Below, piece by piece: positions 41,101 to 56,294 of a stretch of DNA of 64,000 nucleotides. Within the stretch, counting starts at the first letter, position 1, and each line of letters opens with the position of its first letter. The position numbers were made by a program, and so were the translations under genes. Location: the NCBI GenBank assembly GCA_026636295.1, contig CP089452.1, positions 310,001 to 374,000 on the forward strand, given 5' to 3'. The notes under the pieces were generated by a model, which was not told where the DNA came from, searched no databases, and saw only the letters and a list, made by a program, of their open reading frames with translations. The stretch is from Medakamo hakoo (Eukaryota; Chlorophyta; Trebouxiophyceae; Coccomyxaceae).

Positions 41101-43668
41101 CAGCTTGGGCAGCAGCTTGGAGAGCAGCACCATCTTGCCCGACGCGGCGACCAGGGCGGCGAACGCGTCTTCTTCGGCCGGGTCGTCGCCGCCACCAGCG
41201 GCGGCGGCGCGCCGGGCCTTGAAGTCTTCTTCCAGCGACGAGCACAAGAACGGGTGGCAGCACACTTTGCGCAGCTCCATCGCGAGGTTGCGCAGTTGGG
41301 GCAGGTTTTTGTTGGACGCGCCGCGGAGGAGCGTCCCGATTTTTTTGGAATAGATGGCCTTGTAGTAGGCGCGCTGCTCGGCCGTCAGCTCCACACGGAC
41401 GATGACTTCTTCGCGCGAAGGCAGCGATTTCTCCACGTCCTCTTTCATGCGCCTCAAGAGAATGGGGCGGAGGTCGGCCTGGAGCGCCGTGACTTGCGCG
41501 GGCGTGGGCGGGCCGCCGCGCCCGCCGCCGTACCGCCGCAAAAACTCGGCCTCGTCCGCCCAGGGGCCGCCAGGCGCCGCGGCGGGCCCACCCAAGACGT
41601 TGAGCAAGCCAAACAACTCCTTCATGTTGTTCTGGACGGGCGTGCCCGTGAGCAGCAACAGCCAGCGCACGCGCCCGGACGCCGTCAGGTCGGTCAAGAC
41701 GCCGCGCGTCGCGGCTGTCGTGCACTTCAGGCGGTGCGCCTCGTCCACGACGACGGCGTCCCAGGTCAGCTTGCGGTCCGTGAAGAAAGCGCGGTCTTTG
41801 AGCAGGATTTCGTACGAGGTCAGCAGGACGTGGAAGGACGGGGCGCGGGGGAAACCGGTCCGCCCGCCGCCCCGCCACCAGTCGGTCTCGCGGGCGAGCG
41901 CGCGGTCGGCGGCCGAGCCGGCGTAGAGCACGGTGCTCATGCCCGTCCACGTCTCGATTTCGCGGGCCCAGTGGCCGAGCGTGGTCAGGGGGGCGACGAC
42001 CAAGAAGGGCCCCTGCGCGGCTTGGGCGGTGCGCATGAGCTCCAGCGTCGCGATGGCTTGGGCCGTCTGTTTTTTTTTGGTTGTTGTTTGTTTGTGACGG
42101 AAGGTGAGAGCAGAGCGCGGAGAAGGGCGGGAGTCGTTGCCGGCAGGGCGTGCCCTGTTTTTGCGGGCGGACAGCGCGGGCGGCGTTCCCACCCCCTCCC
42201 TCCCTCCCTCACCTTGCCCAGGCCCATCTCGTCTCCGAGGATGCAGCCGCGCCCGGCCGCCGCCGCCGCGCCCAACCAGCGCATGCCTTCCAGCTGGTAG
42301 TCGCGCAGGACGCGGCCGTTTAGGAAGGCCGGCGCGGGCGCGGCTTTCCAGCCGCCCGGCGGTGGGGGCGGGCGGGTGGGTGGCCGGGGCGGCGGCGGCG
42401 CCTGGCGGGAACGGAAGGCTTGCACCGCCTCCGGCTCCACGGAAGCCGCGTCCTCCCACGTCGAGGCCGCGTAGCCCAGGCCATTCCATTTGACAAGCAC
42501 TTCTAAAGACAGCGTGGCCGGGTTGCGGCGTTCGCCCAGGACGCGGTCGACGGTCGTCCAGGCGGGGTGCACGCCGTCGACCAGGTCGGGGTCCTCGTCG
42601 TCCTCCTCCTCGCCGTCCAGCCCGCCCCCGTCCCCGTCGTCGCCCTTTCCTTCCTGGCCGTCGCCGTCGCCCTCGGGACTGGACGACCGCCAGCGGCCTT
42701 TCCGGGCACGGCGGGCCAGAAAGTTGGCGACCAGCTGGCGGCGGACGGCGCGCAGGGAGGCGCCAGGGACCCAGGCGGCCGCGCGGTAGGACCGGCCCGC
42801 GAACTTGACGCGGAACTCCTCGCGCGGCGCGGCGGGGGCGGGAGCCGGCGCGGGCGCGTCCGGCGGCGCGCCCGGACCAACGTCAGCCTCGACAGCCGCC
42901 GTGCGGACGGCCAGGATGGCTTCCACCTGGCGCAGTTCCGCGAGCGCCGGGTCTTCCTCGCCCTCTCCGTCCGTCGCCCCGCCGCCTTCGCCCTCGGACT
43001 CCGTCTCCGTTTCGGATTCGGACTCCGACTCGGATTCTTCCTCGCTGGAGGTGGAGGCGGCGCGGCGGCGGCGGCGGGGAGGAGCGGCGGCAGCGGCGGT
43101 GGAGCGCGGGCGCGCCGCGGGGCGGCCACGCTTGTTGGCCGCCGTCGGGCCGCGGGCGGTCGGGGCGGCGGCGCGGGCGTCGGGCGGGCCTGCTTCGTCG
43201 TCATCGGTGACCGTGGTGTCTGTGTGAGGAGGGGTGTGGCGAGTTTTTGCCGTGCGTGCATGTGTGAGGTGAGAGGGACGGACGGATGGGAAGGGGCGCA
43301 GGTCGTCTCTTGAAGGAAAAAACACAAAAAAAGAACGCACCGCTGTTGTCCGCCGGTTTGGCCATGGCGGCCAGGCGCCGCGGGCGAGGCGGTGGCGCAG
43401 GCGGTGGCCCAGACCCGTAGAACGACTTTTCCGTCAGCATCTGTGTTTTGTTGTGGAGGCGGAGAAAGGTTGAGAGGGTCGGAGAGAGTGGTTGCGCGTT
43501 TCGCAGCCGATGCAGCGGCGCGTGGCGCGGCGTCAGGGGGCGACGGCCAATGCCCGGTTGGCCATCAGGCCACAGGTTCACATCCGTGCGCATCCAGTCG
43601 GATGGGCGGCGCGGGCGTGGGGTGCCCGCAACTGTGGCTGGGCCGCCGTCCTTTTCGAAAAACTCCAT
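38194..43668 (-). CDS. CHD-type SNF2 chromatin remodeller
   Basis: An ATP-dependent nucleosome remodeller. Exons 43668-43341, 43219-42213, 42066-40786 and 40623-38194 join in phase to 1681 aa. After a Ser/Glu tract (SSEEESESESESETETES) come two chromodomains, the first around EEFRVKFAGRSYRAAAWVPG, the second LSLEVLVKWNGLGYAASTWE. The SNF2 ATPase has CILGDEMGLGKTAQAIATLE (across the intron), AVVVDEAHRLKCTTAATRGV, LLLLTGTPVQNNMKELFGLL, VLIFSQFTTMLDLLEDAIRT and STRAGGQGITLTAADTAIIY. After about residue 1000 the sequence is Ala/Pro-rich with TQPIASFFKAKPA, a PCNA-box-like motif. The first ATG is uncertain: 43668 or, if an intron or leader is present, 43440. The 40785-40624 intron is stop-free and 162 bases long. 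Confidence 0.9.
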
Positions 43669-47889
<4,221 letters not shown>

Positions 47890-48022
47890 GGGCGCGGGAA
47901 ATGAGATGGATGGATGGGAGAGGGAAGAGAAGAGAGAAGAGAGAGCGGGGTGCGCTCTGGGCCTTGCAATGCATGTGAAACAAACAACCTGCGGCTACAA
48001 GAAAAACAAAAAAAAGGGGACC

Positions 48023-48140
48023 CTCAACCCACGACGACGGCCGCGCCTGGCTCTCAACCCACGACGACGGCTGTGCCTGGCTCTCAACCCACGACGACGG
48101 CCGCGCCTGGCTCTCAACCCACGACGACGGCCGTGCCTGG
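48023..48140. repeat. Four-copy 30-base tandem repeat at the GILT-like 3' end
   Basis: The unit CTCAACCCACGACGACGGCC plus GCGCCTGGCT is repeated at 48023, 48053, 48083 and 48113 (last copy 28 bases), with changes only at GCC/GCT and GCG/GTG. The fourth copy holds the last codons and stop codon of the GILT-like gene on the minus strand; the other three lie in its 3' untranslated region. Confidence 0.9.
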
Positions 48141-48950
48141 CGCGCCCGGGCACGGCGGCGCCGGTTTTCCTTTCGCAGCCGCACACGCCGGGTGGTCGTC
48201 GTTTTCTCTCGCACACACCCACCCCACCAGGTCGCCGCACTCGCCGCGCATGGCTTCACCGCCCACAGTCACCCACGGCACGAAGTTTTTGGCTGGGTTC
48301 AACGCAGCCGTTTCGGCCTCGGCCGCTTTCGCAAGCGCAGCGCCGCCGCTCCCGCCCGCGCACTCGAGCACGCGGCCCCAACTCCGCACGCCCGCTCGGT
48401 CCGCACAGCCCGCAATGACGGCAGGGTCACGCCCGCCTGCAGGCCCTGTGCCATTGGCCGCCACGGCGCCAAAGTAACACAGCAACAAGTCCAGGGTGGC
48501 CCGGTGGGACACAAGGTCGCCCGCACAGTTGAGCGCTCCATCCAGTTCGCCCTCGCGCGGGCCGTGCTGGAAAGTGACTGATCCGGATGCGGTCCGCGCC
48601 GCGTTGCCCCAGCCCACGTACCGTAAGGAGGCCAGAGGGCGGTGGCGGTGGGTGCGGCGAGAGAGCGGAGGAGGCTCGTCGTCGTCGTCGTCAGAGGTCT
48701 CTCCTCCTTCAACCTGCTGCCGCATGGCGCGGGGCGCGGGCCCGACCAGGCCGGCCTCGACGGCCGGTTTCAAGATGCGGTCCACCCAGGCGGCGGTGTC
48801 TGGGCACAAGGCCTCGCCGTACAGGACGACCTCAGTCCGGCGGCGGTGGCGAGCGGTCGAGGTGGAGGTCGAAGGCGCGGGCGCGGCGCCGGCCGGGCTC
48901 GTCGTCGCCGTGACTGCGGCCAAGAGCAGGCAGGCGACGACAAACCGCAT
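48114..48950 (-). CDS. GILT-family (gamma-interferon-inducible thiol reductase-like) secreted protein
   Basis: GILT proteins are thioredoxin-fold reductases of the lysosome or secretory path. This is an intronless frame of 278 aa. ATG 48950 opens a clean signal peptide, MRFVVACLLLAAVTATTSPA. The fold begins RTEVVLYGEALCPDTAAWVD, where the family has LCxxC; here the second Cys is Thr (CPDT). GWGNAARTASGSVTFQHGPR recalls the GILT signature around CQHG, with Phe in place of Cys. NPAKNFVPWVTVGGEAMRGE matches the conserved PWVTVNG strand. A DDDDDE patch sits in a loop. Further Cys (NCAGDL, LLCYF, AGCADRAG, LECAGG) suggest disulfides. The loss of the resolving Cys may mean a different or no redox role. 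Its 3' end runs into a tandem repeat. Confidence 0.78.
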   Translation of the reverse strand: MRFVVACLLLAAVTATTSPAGAAPAPSTSTSTARHRRRTEVVLYGEALCPDTAAWVDRILKPAVEAGLVGPAPRAMRQQVEGGETSDDDDDEPPPLSRRTHRHRPLASLRYVGWGNAARTASGSVTFQHGPREGELDGALNCAGDLVSHRATLDLLLCYFGAVAANGTGPAGGRDPAVIAGCADRAGVRSWGRVLECAGGSGGAALAKAAEAETAALNPAKNFVPWVTVGGEAMRGECGDLVGWVCARENDDHPACAAAKGKPAPPCPGAPGTAVVVG

Positions 48951-49194
48951 GGCTCTTCGGGTGTGACAAGGACGAGCCACGTCTGTGCGTGAGTTTCGGG
49001 GGAAAGGAAGTGCCGGCTCGGCCGTGGCGAGGGGGTCGCGGAGGAACAATTCGTTCTTGCGTGCTCACGACGAGTGTTTGATGTCGGCGAGCCAGTGAGC
49101 CGCCCTCTCACTCCAGAAAAAGCAAGCCACGGGGCCCCCGCCTCTCTCTGTCCCATCGGGGCGAGCTCGACATCCGCACGCACGACACACGCAC
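48951..49194. promoter_or_regulatory. Divergent promoter region
   Basis: These 244 bases lie between the start codons of the GILT-like gene (minus) and Ycf66 (plus). No other gene is seen and no known operator was recognised. Confidence 0.5.
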
Positions 49195-50614
49195 ATGCGT
49201 TCGCACACCCTGCTTCCACCCCGCGGCGGCGTGGCGTCGACCACCCGTCGCGCCCGCCCCCTCGCCCCGACCGCGGCGGCTTACGCATGCCGTCGCCGCG
49301 CAGCACCGCCCGCGCCCAGCCTGGCGGTGAGTGGGTGTGGGGTCGTTTTTTGTTTCGCGCTAGGAGTGCGAGTGTCCGGGCTACCCGTCGGCTGCCGTGG
49401 GTGGCGGAGATGCGGGTTGTTTGACCTTCTTTTCGTCCGACAACGAAGTCTCGTCGTTTCTGCGGGCGCTGGCCCGACGTCGGTGGCGTTCTTTTCGCTG
49501 TTCGCACATTTCGCTCGCGCCCTCCCACCGCTGCCAGCACGCTCCCGCCACGCTTGCCCGCCCCAGCGTGATGGATGAGAGTGTACCGATCCGCAGACGC
49601 TGGTGGTTTGTCGCCGTCCCTTTTTTTCTCACTCCAACCGCGCGTCCACCCCCCATTCCCTCTCCCCCTCCTCCCAGCGCACGGCCCTCGCCCCGCTGCC
49701 ACCACCACCGCCCACCCGGGCCACCACTCGCCGCCGCGCCCGCCCCTCCGCCGCCCGCGCCATGGTCAACGTCGACTTCTCTCCCGCCCTCGTCTTGGGC
49801 ATGGGCCTCATCGGCGGCGGGCTGACCCTGTACCAGCTCCGGCGCTTCCGCCCGGGCCTGTCGCGCGATTTCGACGTCATCGTCTCGTCCGTCGCGATCT
49901 TCTCCGGCGGCATCCTCGTCTTCCAGGGCTGGCGCCTGGACCCGCTCCTCCTTTTCTGCCAGCTGCTGACGGCGGGCATGGCCCTGGCGTTTGCGGTGGA
50001 GACGCTGCGCCTGCGGGAGGAGGTGGCCGAGGAAGAGGTGCGAGGGTTAGGTGGTGCGGTGGGGGGGTCCCCACCCTTTCCAGAGGCTGGCGTTGTCTCA
50101 CTCACAGACACACACACTTGCACACACACACACACACAACCACCAGGCACCCGTGACGGACGCGCGGTCTCGCTTTGCCGAACCGCCGCCCCCACCAGGC
50201 GCGGACGCGCGGTCCAACCGTGGCATCCCGCTCCCTGACCCGGGGCCGGCAGGCGACCCGTACTTTTCGCCGTCGGGCGCCGCGTGGGGCGGACGGACGG
50301 GAGGGTCGCCGCCTGACCCGTACTACGGTGAAGCGCCGCCGTCATCTTCCTACGGTGCGTACGGCTCCTCGGACAGCTACTATGGCAGCGGACCGGCCGA
50401 CCCAGCCAGCTTTTACGAGTGGCCGGGCGGCGGGAGTGCTGCCGAGGGCTACGACGGCGCGGGCTACGGCGACGACGACGGGCTCGGAACAGGCTATGCT
50501 AGTGGTGGGGAGGATGCGTGGCGCCCCACGGCGGGCGTGGGCGGCGGCGGGCGGCGGCGCGGCGGTGGTGGAGGGCCCGGCCCAGCCGCCGACGATGTCG
50601 AAGACTGGGACTGA
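49195..50614 (+). CDS. ycf66: Nuclear-encoded Ycf66 with plastid transit peptide
   Basis: Ycf66 is a small membrane protein of cyanobacteria and plastids with unknown role. Three exons (49195-49326, 49678-50037, 50147-50614), all joined in phase 0, give 319 aa. Exon 1 and the start of exon 2 form a long Arg/Ala/Pro leader (MRSHTLLPPRGGVASTTRRA ... RTALAPLPPPPPTRATTRRR), a good chloroplast transit peptide. From about residue 73 comes MVNVDFSPALVLGMGLIGGG and LTLYQLRRFRPGLSRDFDVI, then VAIFSGGILVFQGWRLDPLL and LFCQLLTAGMALAFAVETLR, the conserved Ycf66 N-terminal membrane part. Exon 3 adds a Tyr/Gly/Asp-rich tail (DPYYGEAPPSSSYGAYGSSD) not needed for the family. Introns and leader show it is nuclear, so the plastid gene has moved or been replaced. 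Confidence 0.9.
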
Positions 50615-50763
50615 AAAAAAAAAGAAGAGACGGGGGAGCGGAAAATTTTTGTTGTGTTGAAAAGCGAATGTGCGCCATTCTTTCTTGCATTGTTCCTGCT
50701 CTCTCTCACACACACGCAGACGGGGGGGACGAGACTAAAACGCATTTCTCTCTCTCTGATTTC

Positions 50764-53111
50764 TCACCGGCGCCCGCCCTTGCGCGCGGGCTTGTGCACG
50801 CCACCACCACCCCCACCACCACCGCCCGCCGCATGGTGTTTGGCCGCCCGTTTGGCCGCCCACTTGCCACCGCCGTGGTGTAAAGGTCCAGGCGTCGTCG
50901 CGGCCGCCACCTGGTTGGCCAGGCTCCGAGCGTGGAAGGGCGGCGGGCCCCTGCTGTTCCCGCCGCCGCCGCCACGCTTGCTCATCGCCGGCGGCGCGCG
51001 CGTGTGGTGCAAAGCCGCTGACCGGGCGGCGGCGGCGCGGCCGCCGGGTGAGCGGGCAGCAGCAGGCTGTGTGTTTTGGTGGAGGGTGCAGGGGTGGGAC
51101 GGGGGCGGGGTGGGGTGAGCGGTCGGTGTGAGGTTGCGAGGGACGCCACCCCCATCCCATCCATTCCCTCCTCGTCTCTCTCACCTGTCCACGCCCACCG
51201 CCCGACCGGGCCGCCGCCGCTTCCACGTCCATGATCTGGTTCAGGGGCGTGACCCGACGAGACGCAGCAACAGCAGCATGATAAGACGCGCCGCGCGTCG
51301 CAGAGTCGGCTTGGATGGCCGCCCACGCGGCCGCCTCGCTCACAAAGCCGCCGGCGCCCGCCGTCGTCCGGAACTCGATGGGCGCGCCGCCGCGCCCGCC
51401 ACCGCCATTCACGGCAGCGGCCAGCTTGTCCGCCGCCCGGCGGAAGCAGGTCTGGACGGCGGCGATGTTGAAGGTGCCGGACCCGATGTCTTTGCCGGCT
51501 TCCTGGGGGTCTTCGACCGCAAGCGCAAACGGGCGTTCGGGCCGTTTCCACTCGGGCGGCTTGGCCACGATGCCGCCCGCCGACACGCGGACGGCCTGGC
51601 GGTCATAATTGAAGACGCGACCAAACCGGTGGAAGAAGGACCAGAGCAGGCGGCCGCAGTCGTAGGGAGGCGGAGGGTGGTGAGGTTGAGGCGGGCCGCC
51701 GCCGCCGCCTCCATCCTCTCCCTCCACGGCCGCGGGTGCGGGCGGGGCCACGCCTTCGGCTTGCAGGTGCGCCATAACCATGAGCGTCGTGCTGTACGAG
51801 GACAGGCCGCCCGAAAAGACTTCGTTCAGGCCCGCCTCTTTGAGCACCGCCTTGACGACCAGGATGAGCGGGCGCAGGGCGGGGACGGTGGAGACCTGTT
51901 GACGAGGGGTGAGGGGCGGGGGTGAGCGACGGTCCTTTCCGCAGCGGCCTCAACAACCCGGATTCGGAAGGAGGCGCCGCACAGCCACGCCCCCACTCCC
52001 AAACCATAGCCAGACCACCCCAAAACAATATCCGGGGGTGTGGGCACGGACAACTCACCTGCTTCTGGATGAAGCGCACGGCCGCCGCGCCGTTGGCCGC
52101 GCCGAGCGAGATATCGGCCGCGACGCCCGCACGCAGGTCGCACTTGATGATGGGGACGCGGGCTTTGATGACGACGGCTTTCCCGGAGACGAGGCCGGCT
52201 TTACGCATGGCTTTGAGCAGGGCGCGGAGGCGGTCGCCCAGGGCCTGACGCTGATCCCACGAAAAGCCCGACGCCGGGTTTTCCAGCTCGTCCGACGCGC
52301 CGAGGATGACAATGTCAAGATCGGAGCCGGGCAAGGCTAAGCCAGTGGCCTGGCTGCCGAAGAGAATGGTCTGGGAGGCGGGCCACAGGCCCGTGGCCAG
52401 GCGGCTGATGGCGTCGACGGACTCGCGGACGGTGCGGGCTTCGGCCTGTTTCATTTGGTGGTGGAGAGAGGGTGAGAGGACAGACATGGATGGGGGAGCG
52501 TGGGAGCTCGCGCGGCAACGCCATCTCCTTACCTCCGTCGCCGCCGCCCGGTCGGCAAAGGCCAGGATCTCGTGGTGCAGGTCGGTGAAGGCGGGGGACG
52601 GCGCGGCAGGCTGGGCGGAGGCGGTGGGAGGAGGCGGCGCAGGCGGGCCTGGGCCCCGGCCGGCGCCGCCGGGTTGCGCCGGTGACTGGACAGGCCAACC
52701 GTTAGGAGCGGCGCCCGCGCCCGCGCCGGTCTCCCACCAGTTGGCGCCCAGGGCAGGGCCACCAGCCTGGGCCGGCGCCTCACCCGCGCCAGCGTGCGGA
52801 GCAAAGCCGCCTTCCCCGGGCGCGGCGTGCGCAGTAAGGGGAGCATGCGGACCAGCCATGCGCGAGGCCAACTGCGCATTTTCGTCGCGCGGCGGGCCAG
52901 CCGCGTTGCTCCCACTGCCACCGCGGTCCTCGTAGACGGGCAGGGGTGCGTTCATGTCTAGGAGCGCAGGCGGAGGGCCGCACGCCTCTGGGCGCGGCGG
53001 TGGCAGCGCGGACGAGTCGGGAGCTGAAATGTCCTGACCTACACTAACGTCGTCGTCCGACCCGGAGGCGTCGTCATCCGAGGCCAGTGTTCCGGTGATT
53101 GGCAAGGACGG
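50764..53111 (-). CDS. TRF4/PAPD5-type non-canonical poly(A) polymerase (probably 3' part of a fused gene)
   Basis: A TRF4-like nucleotidyltransferase that adds A or U tails to nuclear RNAs. Exons 53111-52533, 52445-52059, 51895-51185 and 51066-50764 all join in phase 0 (660 codons). After a disordered acidic/Pro-rich part, the catalytic domain has ASQTILFGSQATGLALPGSD with SDLDIVILG (two catalytic Asp) and IIKCDLRAGVAADISLGAAN (third Asp). The PAP-associated domain has SGGLSSYSTTLMVMAHLQAE, CGRLLWSFFHRFGRVFNYDR and LAVEDPQEAGKDIGSGTFNI. The tail is basic and Gly-rich. There is no convincing start codon at its 5' end: exon 53111 begins with an acceptor, and the upstream exons of the FCP1-like segment splice into it in phase 0. 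An independent start within the exon (for example at DMNAPLPVYED) is the alternative. Confidence 0.88.
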
Positions 53112-53240
53112 CTGCGGAAAAAGGGATTGGGGGACGGTGCGGAGAAAGGAGGGCGGCGTGAGGGCGCATTGCGGAGGTAAGCGCAGTGAGTGCGGAGAAG
53201 CGTTTTCCCCAACATCCGCCGTGCGAACCCATCTCCGCAC

Positions 53241-55864
53241 CTGCTTCGCGCGGCGTTTGTACTCCATCAACATCATGAGCGCCGCATCGACCTCGGCCGC
53301 CGTCGGCGCGGCCAGGCAGCGCAGGCCCTGGACGGAGAGAGGGGTGCGAGGACCAAAAGACACGACTTCGAGGACCAGTTGCTGCGAAGTTGGAGGGGCG
53401 GGAGGGTGTGGTTGAGCGCAACCTTCCGTGTAGACATACGCTGGGGCCTTGCGCAGGAGTCGGAGGGCGTGCGGAGAAAACGGCGCAGCGCAAAGGTGCG
53501 CGCGGCGCACTTAAGGCCCAAACTTTTCCATCCCCGCTCAAACTTCAATCTCACTTCTTCCAACCGCGCCAGCAGCTCGGAGCGGGCCGCGGGCGCCTTG
53601 GCAAAGGTCGGCCGGCCATATGTGTCGTGCAGGTGCTTCAGGATGGTCGCAATGTTGGGCGCGCGGCCGTTCTGCGGGGGGAATTTAGTGCGGAGATGGG
53701 AAACAGTGAGGGTGGAGAGTGGTTGAGGCATCGCCGCCCGCCCGCCGAGCCGCCCGCCACCCCCGCCCTTGGTGCGCACGGGTGCGGAGAAAGGTCAGAT
53801 TGCGCCGCAGAAAGCTGCATCCCAAGAAACGCACCGCCGTCAGGTCGGCGACACTCGCAAGGACGACGTCCTGGACCGCTACAGCGACCGCGTCGTCGCA
53901 CGCGCGTTTTTTCGGCGGCGGGGTCATGCCCCCCTCTCTTTTTTTAGGCTTGGGCCTGGGGGCCGCCGCCTCCACGGCCGCGCGCAAGCGGTCAATAGCG
54001 GACACCATACCGCCGTCGGGTAAGCGGGCCGTGCCAGCGTCAGTGAGCGTGTAGCACAGCTTCAAAGCTTTGGCGGCGATGACCCGCGCGCCGGCCGGCT
54101 TGGTCGGCGGGGCCAACGCCCCGCCCTCTTGGCCCTTGCCCTTGCCCTTTCTCAGCGCCGCCACCGCATCTTTGACGGCTTGCTTGGACAGGGCGGCTTG
54201 CACAGGCCCGCCGGGCGACCGGAAGCGGGCATAATGCCAGATGGTGGCCAGCGGTGCGGCGCGGGCCGCGCCCAGTTCAGAGACGGCGGCCGCGACGGCC
54301 GTCGCCCAGGCAGCCCGCTCGTCTGGCAGCGACTGGCTGGTGGGTAGCGGCGGCGTGTCCAGGCCCGGTTCGCCTGCCACACCCCCGGACGGCGGGCTCG
54401 GAAGCCGGCCCAAGGCCTGGGGCGGGTAGGCGGGCGCGTCCGGCCGCTGGCGCGAATCCGTGGCCTGGCCGGCCAGGCGCGGGACGTGCGCGCCCAGGCC
54501 CGCGGTCGTGAGCGCGGCCGCGGCCGCGACGCGCGCGGCGACGCCGCTGGTGCGCGTCCGCACGTCGCCCGGGTGGGCGACTAAGCCAGTGGCCGGGTCC
54601 AGGAGCGCGTCCGCTAGGTGCAGCAGGACCGTATCCGGGTCGTGCGGCGGAGGAGGGCCGGGCGACGCCGCGTCAGACGCGGGCGGCGGGCGGGCGGGCG
54701 GGCCGTGCCAGGTCGGCACGAGGACCATGTTGGCCGCTTCCTCGGGCAGGGCCTTGTGCGCGTCGTTGTCCACCAGGATGAGGCGGGACAGCGAAGCCGG
54801 CCCACCAAAGTGTACGGCCAGGGGTTTGACCGTGTCCCAGTCCTTGCCGGACGAGGCGACGTGGTCCTGTTTTGTTTTGGTCGAGGGAGAAAACAATGAG
54901 TGAGCGTCCATCCTTCCCCTCCCATCCATCCGGCCGCCCGCCACGTCCGCCAACCCACCTCCCACGCTCCCACTTCCTCCGCCCGCCCTCCAGGTTCACT
55001 CACCGCAGGCGCTGGGCGGCAATACTTGCGGCACAGGACCAGTTCGAAGATGCGCGGCGGCTTGGCGCGGGGCGGCGGCGCGTCGGCGCGGCGACCAAGC
55101 CCGCCTTTGTCCTCTGCGTCTTCCTGTTCCAGCAGCGCCAGGCGGACGGCCGCAGTGACAGGCGCAAGCGCCTTGTTCACGGTCGGGCCTGTGGCCGACG
55201 AGTACACCCCCAGCCGGAACGCGCCGGCCAACCGAGCCAGGGCGGGGCCGACGTGCGGGCGCAGCGAGGCGACGCGCGGCCCGCCGTTGGGTGACCGCGG
55301 GTTGACGAGCAGGACGCCGTTGAGGTCGAACAGCAGCGTGACCCGCGGGTCGGGCGGAAAGGCGCCGACCGCGCCGCCGGACGCGACCCACTGGCCGGGC
55401 GGGGCGGACGGGCCGGCGCCGCCCTGGATGGAATGATGGAAGGGTGGGGACAGGTGGTGAGGTCGGTCGGGGGTGTGGGGGCGTTGCCGGGCGCTGCTTT
55501 TGCACACACTGCCGCCCACAAAACAGAAACCGCGTACCTCCATCTCGCACGGGCCGTCCTCTGGAGCAGGGCGAGGCGCGTGCTCCGCGGTGGGCGTGGT
55601 GGCGGGTGGCGGCGCGGCGGCAGGCGGGGCGGGCGCGGCGCCGACGGCAATGCGGCCGTCGCCGTCGGCTTGGTGCGCCGCCCCCGCCCCGTCCGCGACG
55701 ACGTTGCCCAGGCTCAGGTCCGAACCAGACCCGGACCGGGAGGGGACAGTGCCGCCGTACTCAGCATCGGGCTCCGAGTCTGAGGCAACAAAGACGGGTT
55801 CTCCTTGGGCGTCGTCCGCAGAGCCGCGCCGCCGTTTGGGCGCGGCGGCCGGCGCGGGCGGCAT
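53241..55864 (-). CDS. FCP1/NIF-like HAD domain (DLNG type) with winged-helix-like tail
   Basis: Exons 55864-55538, 55423-55004, 54866-53835, 53671-53555 and 53381-53241, all phase 0 (679 codons). The N-terminus is MPPAPAAAPKRRRGSADDAQ, then acidic/Ser. The HAD/NIF domain starts RVTLLFDLNGVLLVNPRSPN near residue 135. Plants have related proteins with DLNGLL in place of catalytic DLDxT, so it is probably not a normal phosphatase. It continues RLGVYSSATGPTVNKALAPV, then LVDNDAHKALPEEAANMVLV, the later HAD motif. Downstream are two winged-helix-like segments, ATIWHYARFRSPGGPVQAAL to LCYTLTDAGTARL, and VADLTA joined to NGRAPNIATILKHLHDTYGR. No stop closes the frame: the last exon (ending ALMMLMEYKRRAKQ) splices in phase to the poly(A) polymerase exons. 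Confidence 0.8.
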
Positions 55865-56294
55865 GCGTCGGGTTTCTTTCTTTGGATCGCGGCTGGCCGC
55901 GTCTGGGGAAGGCTGTGGAGCCCTTTGATGTGTGGTATACGGGAGGCTGAGACTGAGGACGTCTCGCTCAGGCAGGGGACGGCGGCGCCATCGGCGGTGG
56001 GGTGTGGGGGGGGAGGCCGGCGTGCGCACACACAAGGGCCTGGGCTAGCGCAGCGCGCGTCGTGCTTCTGATGGGGATGGATGGGAGCTCTCAACCTGGC
56101 CCCGTTTTCATTTTTTTTACAAAAGAGAAGACTGTAAACCGCGACGGCGGCTGTAACGTGCCGCGCAAACGCCACCCATTGCGTTGCTTGAGCCCTGCCA
56201 CGTCCACCACCTGCGTGGGCGGGCGCGGCGCGTGGGCGTGCGGGAAAAAAGACACTCTCTCAACCCTGCTACACCTTTTTACACAGCCACCCGT
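55865..56294. other. Intergenic upstream of the FCP1-like gene
   Basis: These 430 bases lie between the FCP1-like start codon and the stop of the SRPBCC gene, both on the minus strand. It holds a T run (56111-56118) and an A run (56244-56250). No coding signal is seen. Confidence 0.4.

Noticed and set aside
48023-48140. 30-base repeats as a CRISPR array
   Set aside because: The copies are directly adjacent with no spacers, and the host is a eukaryote.
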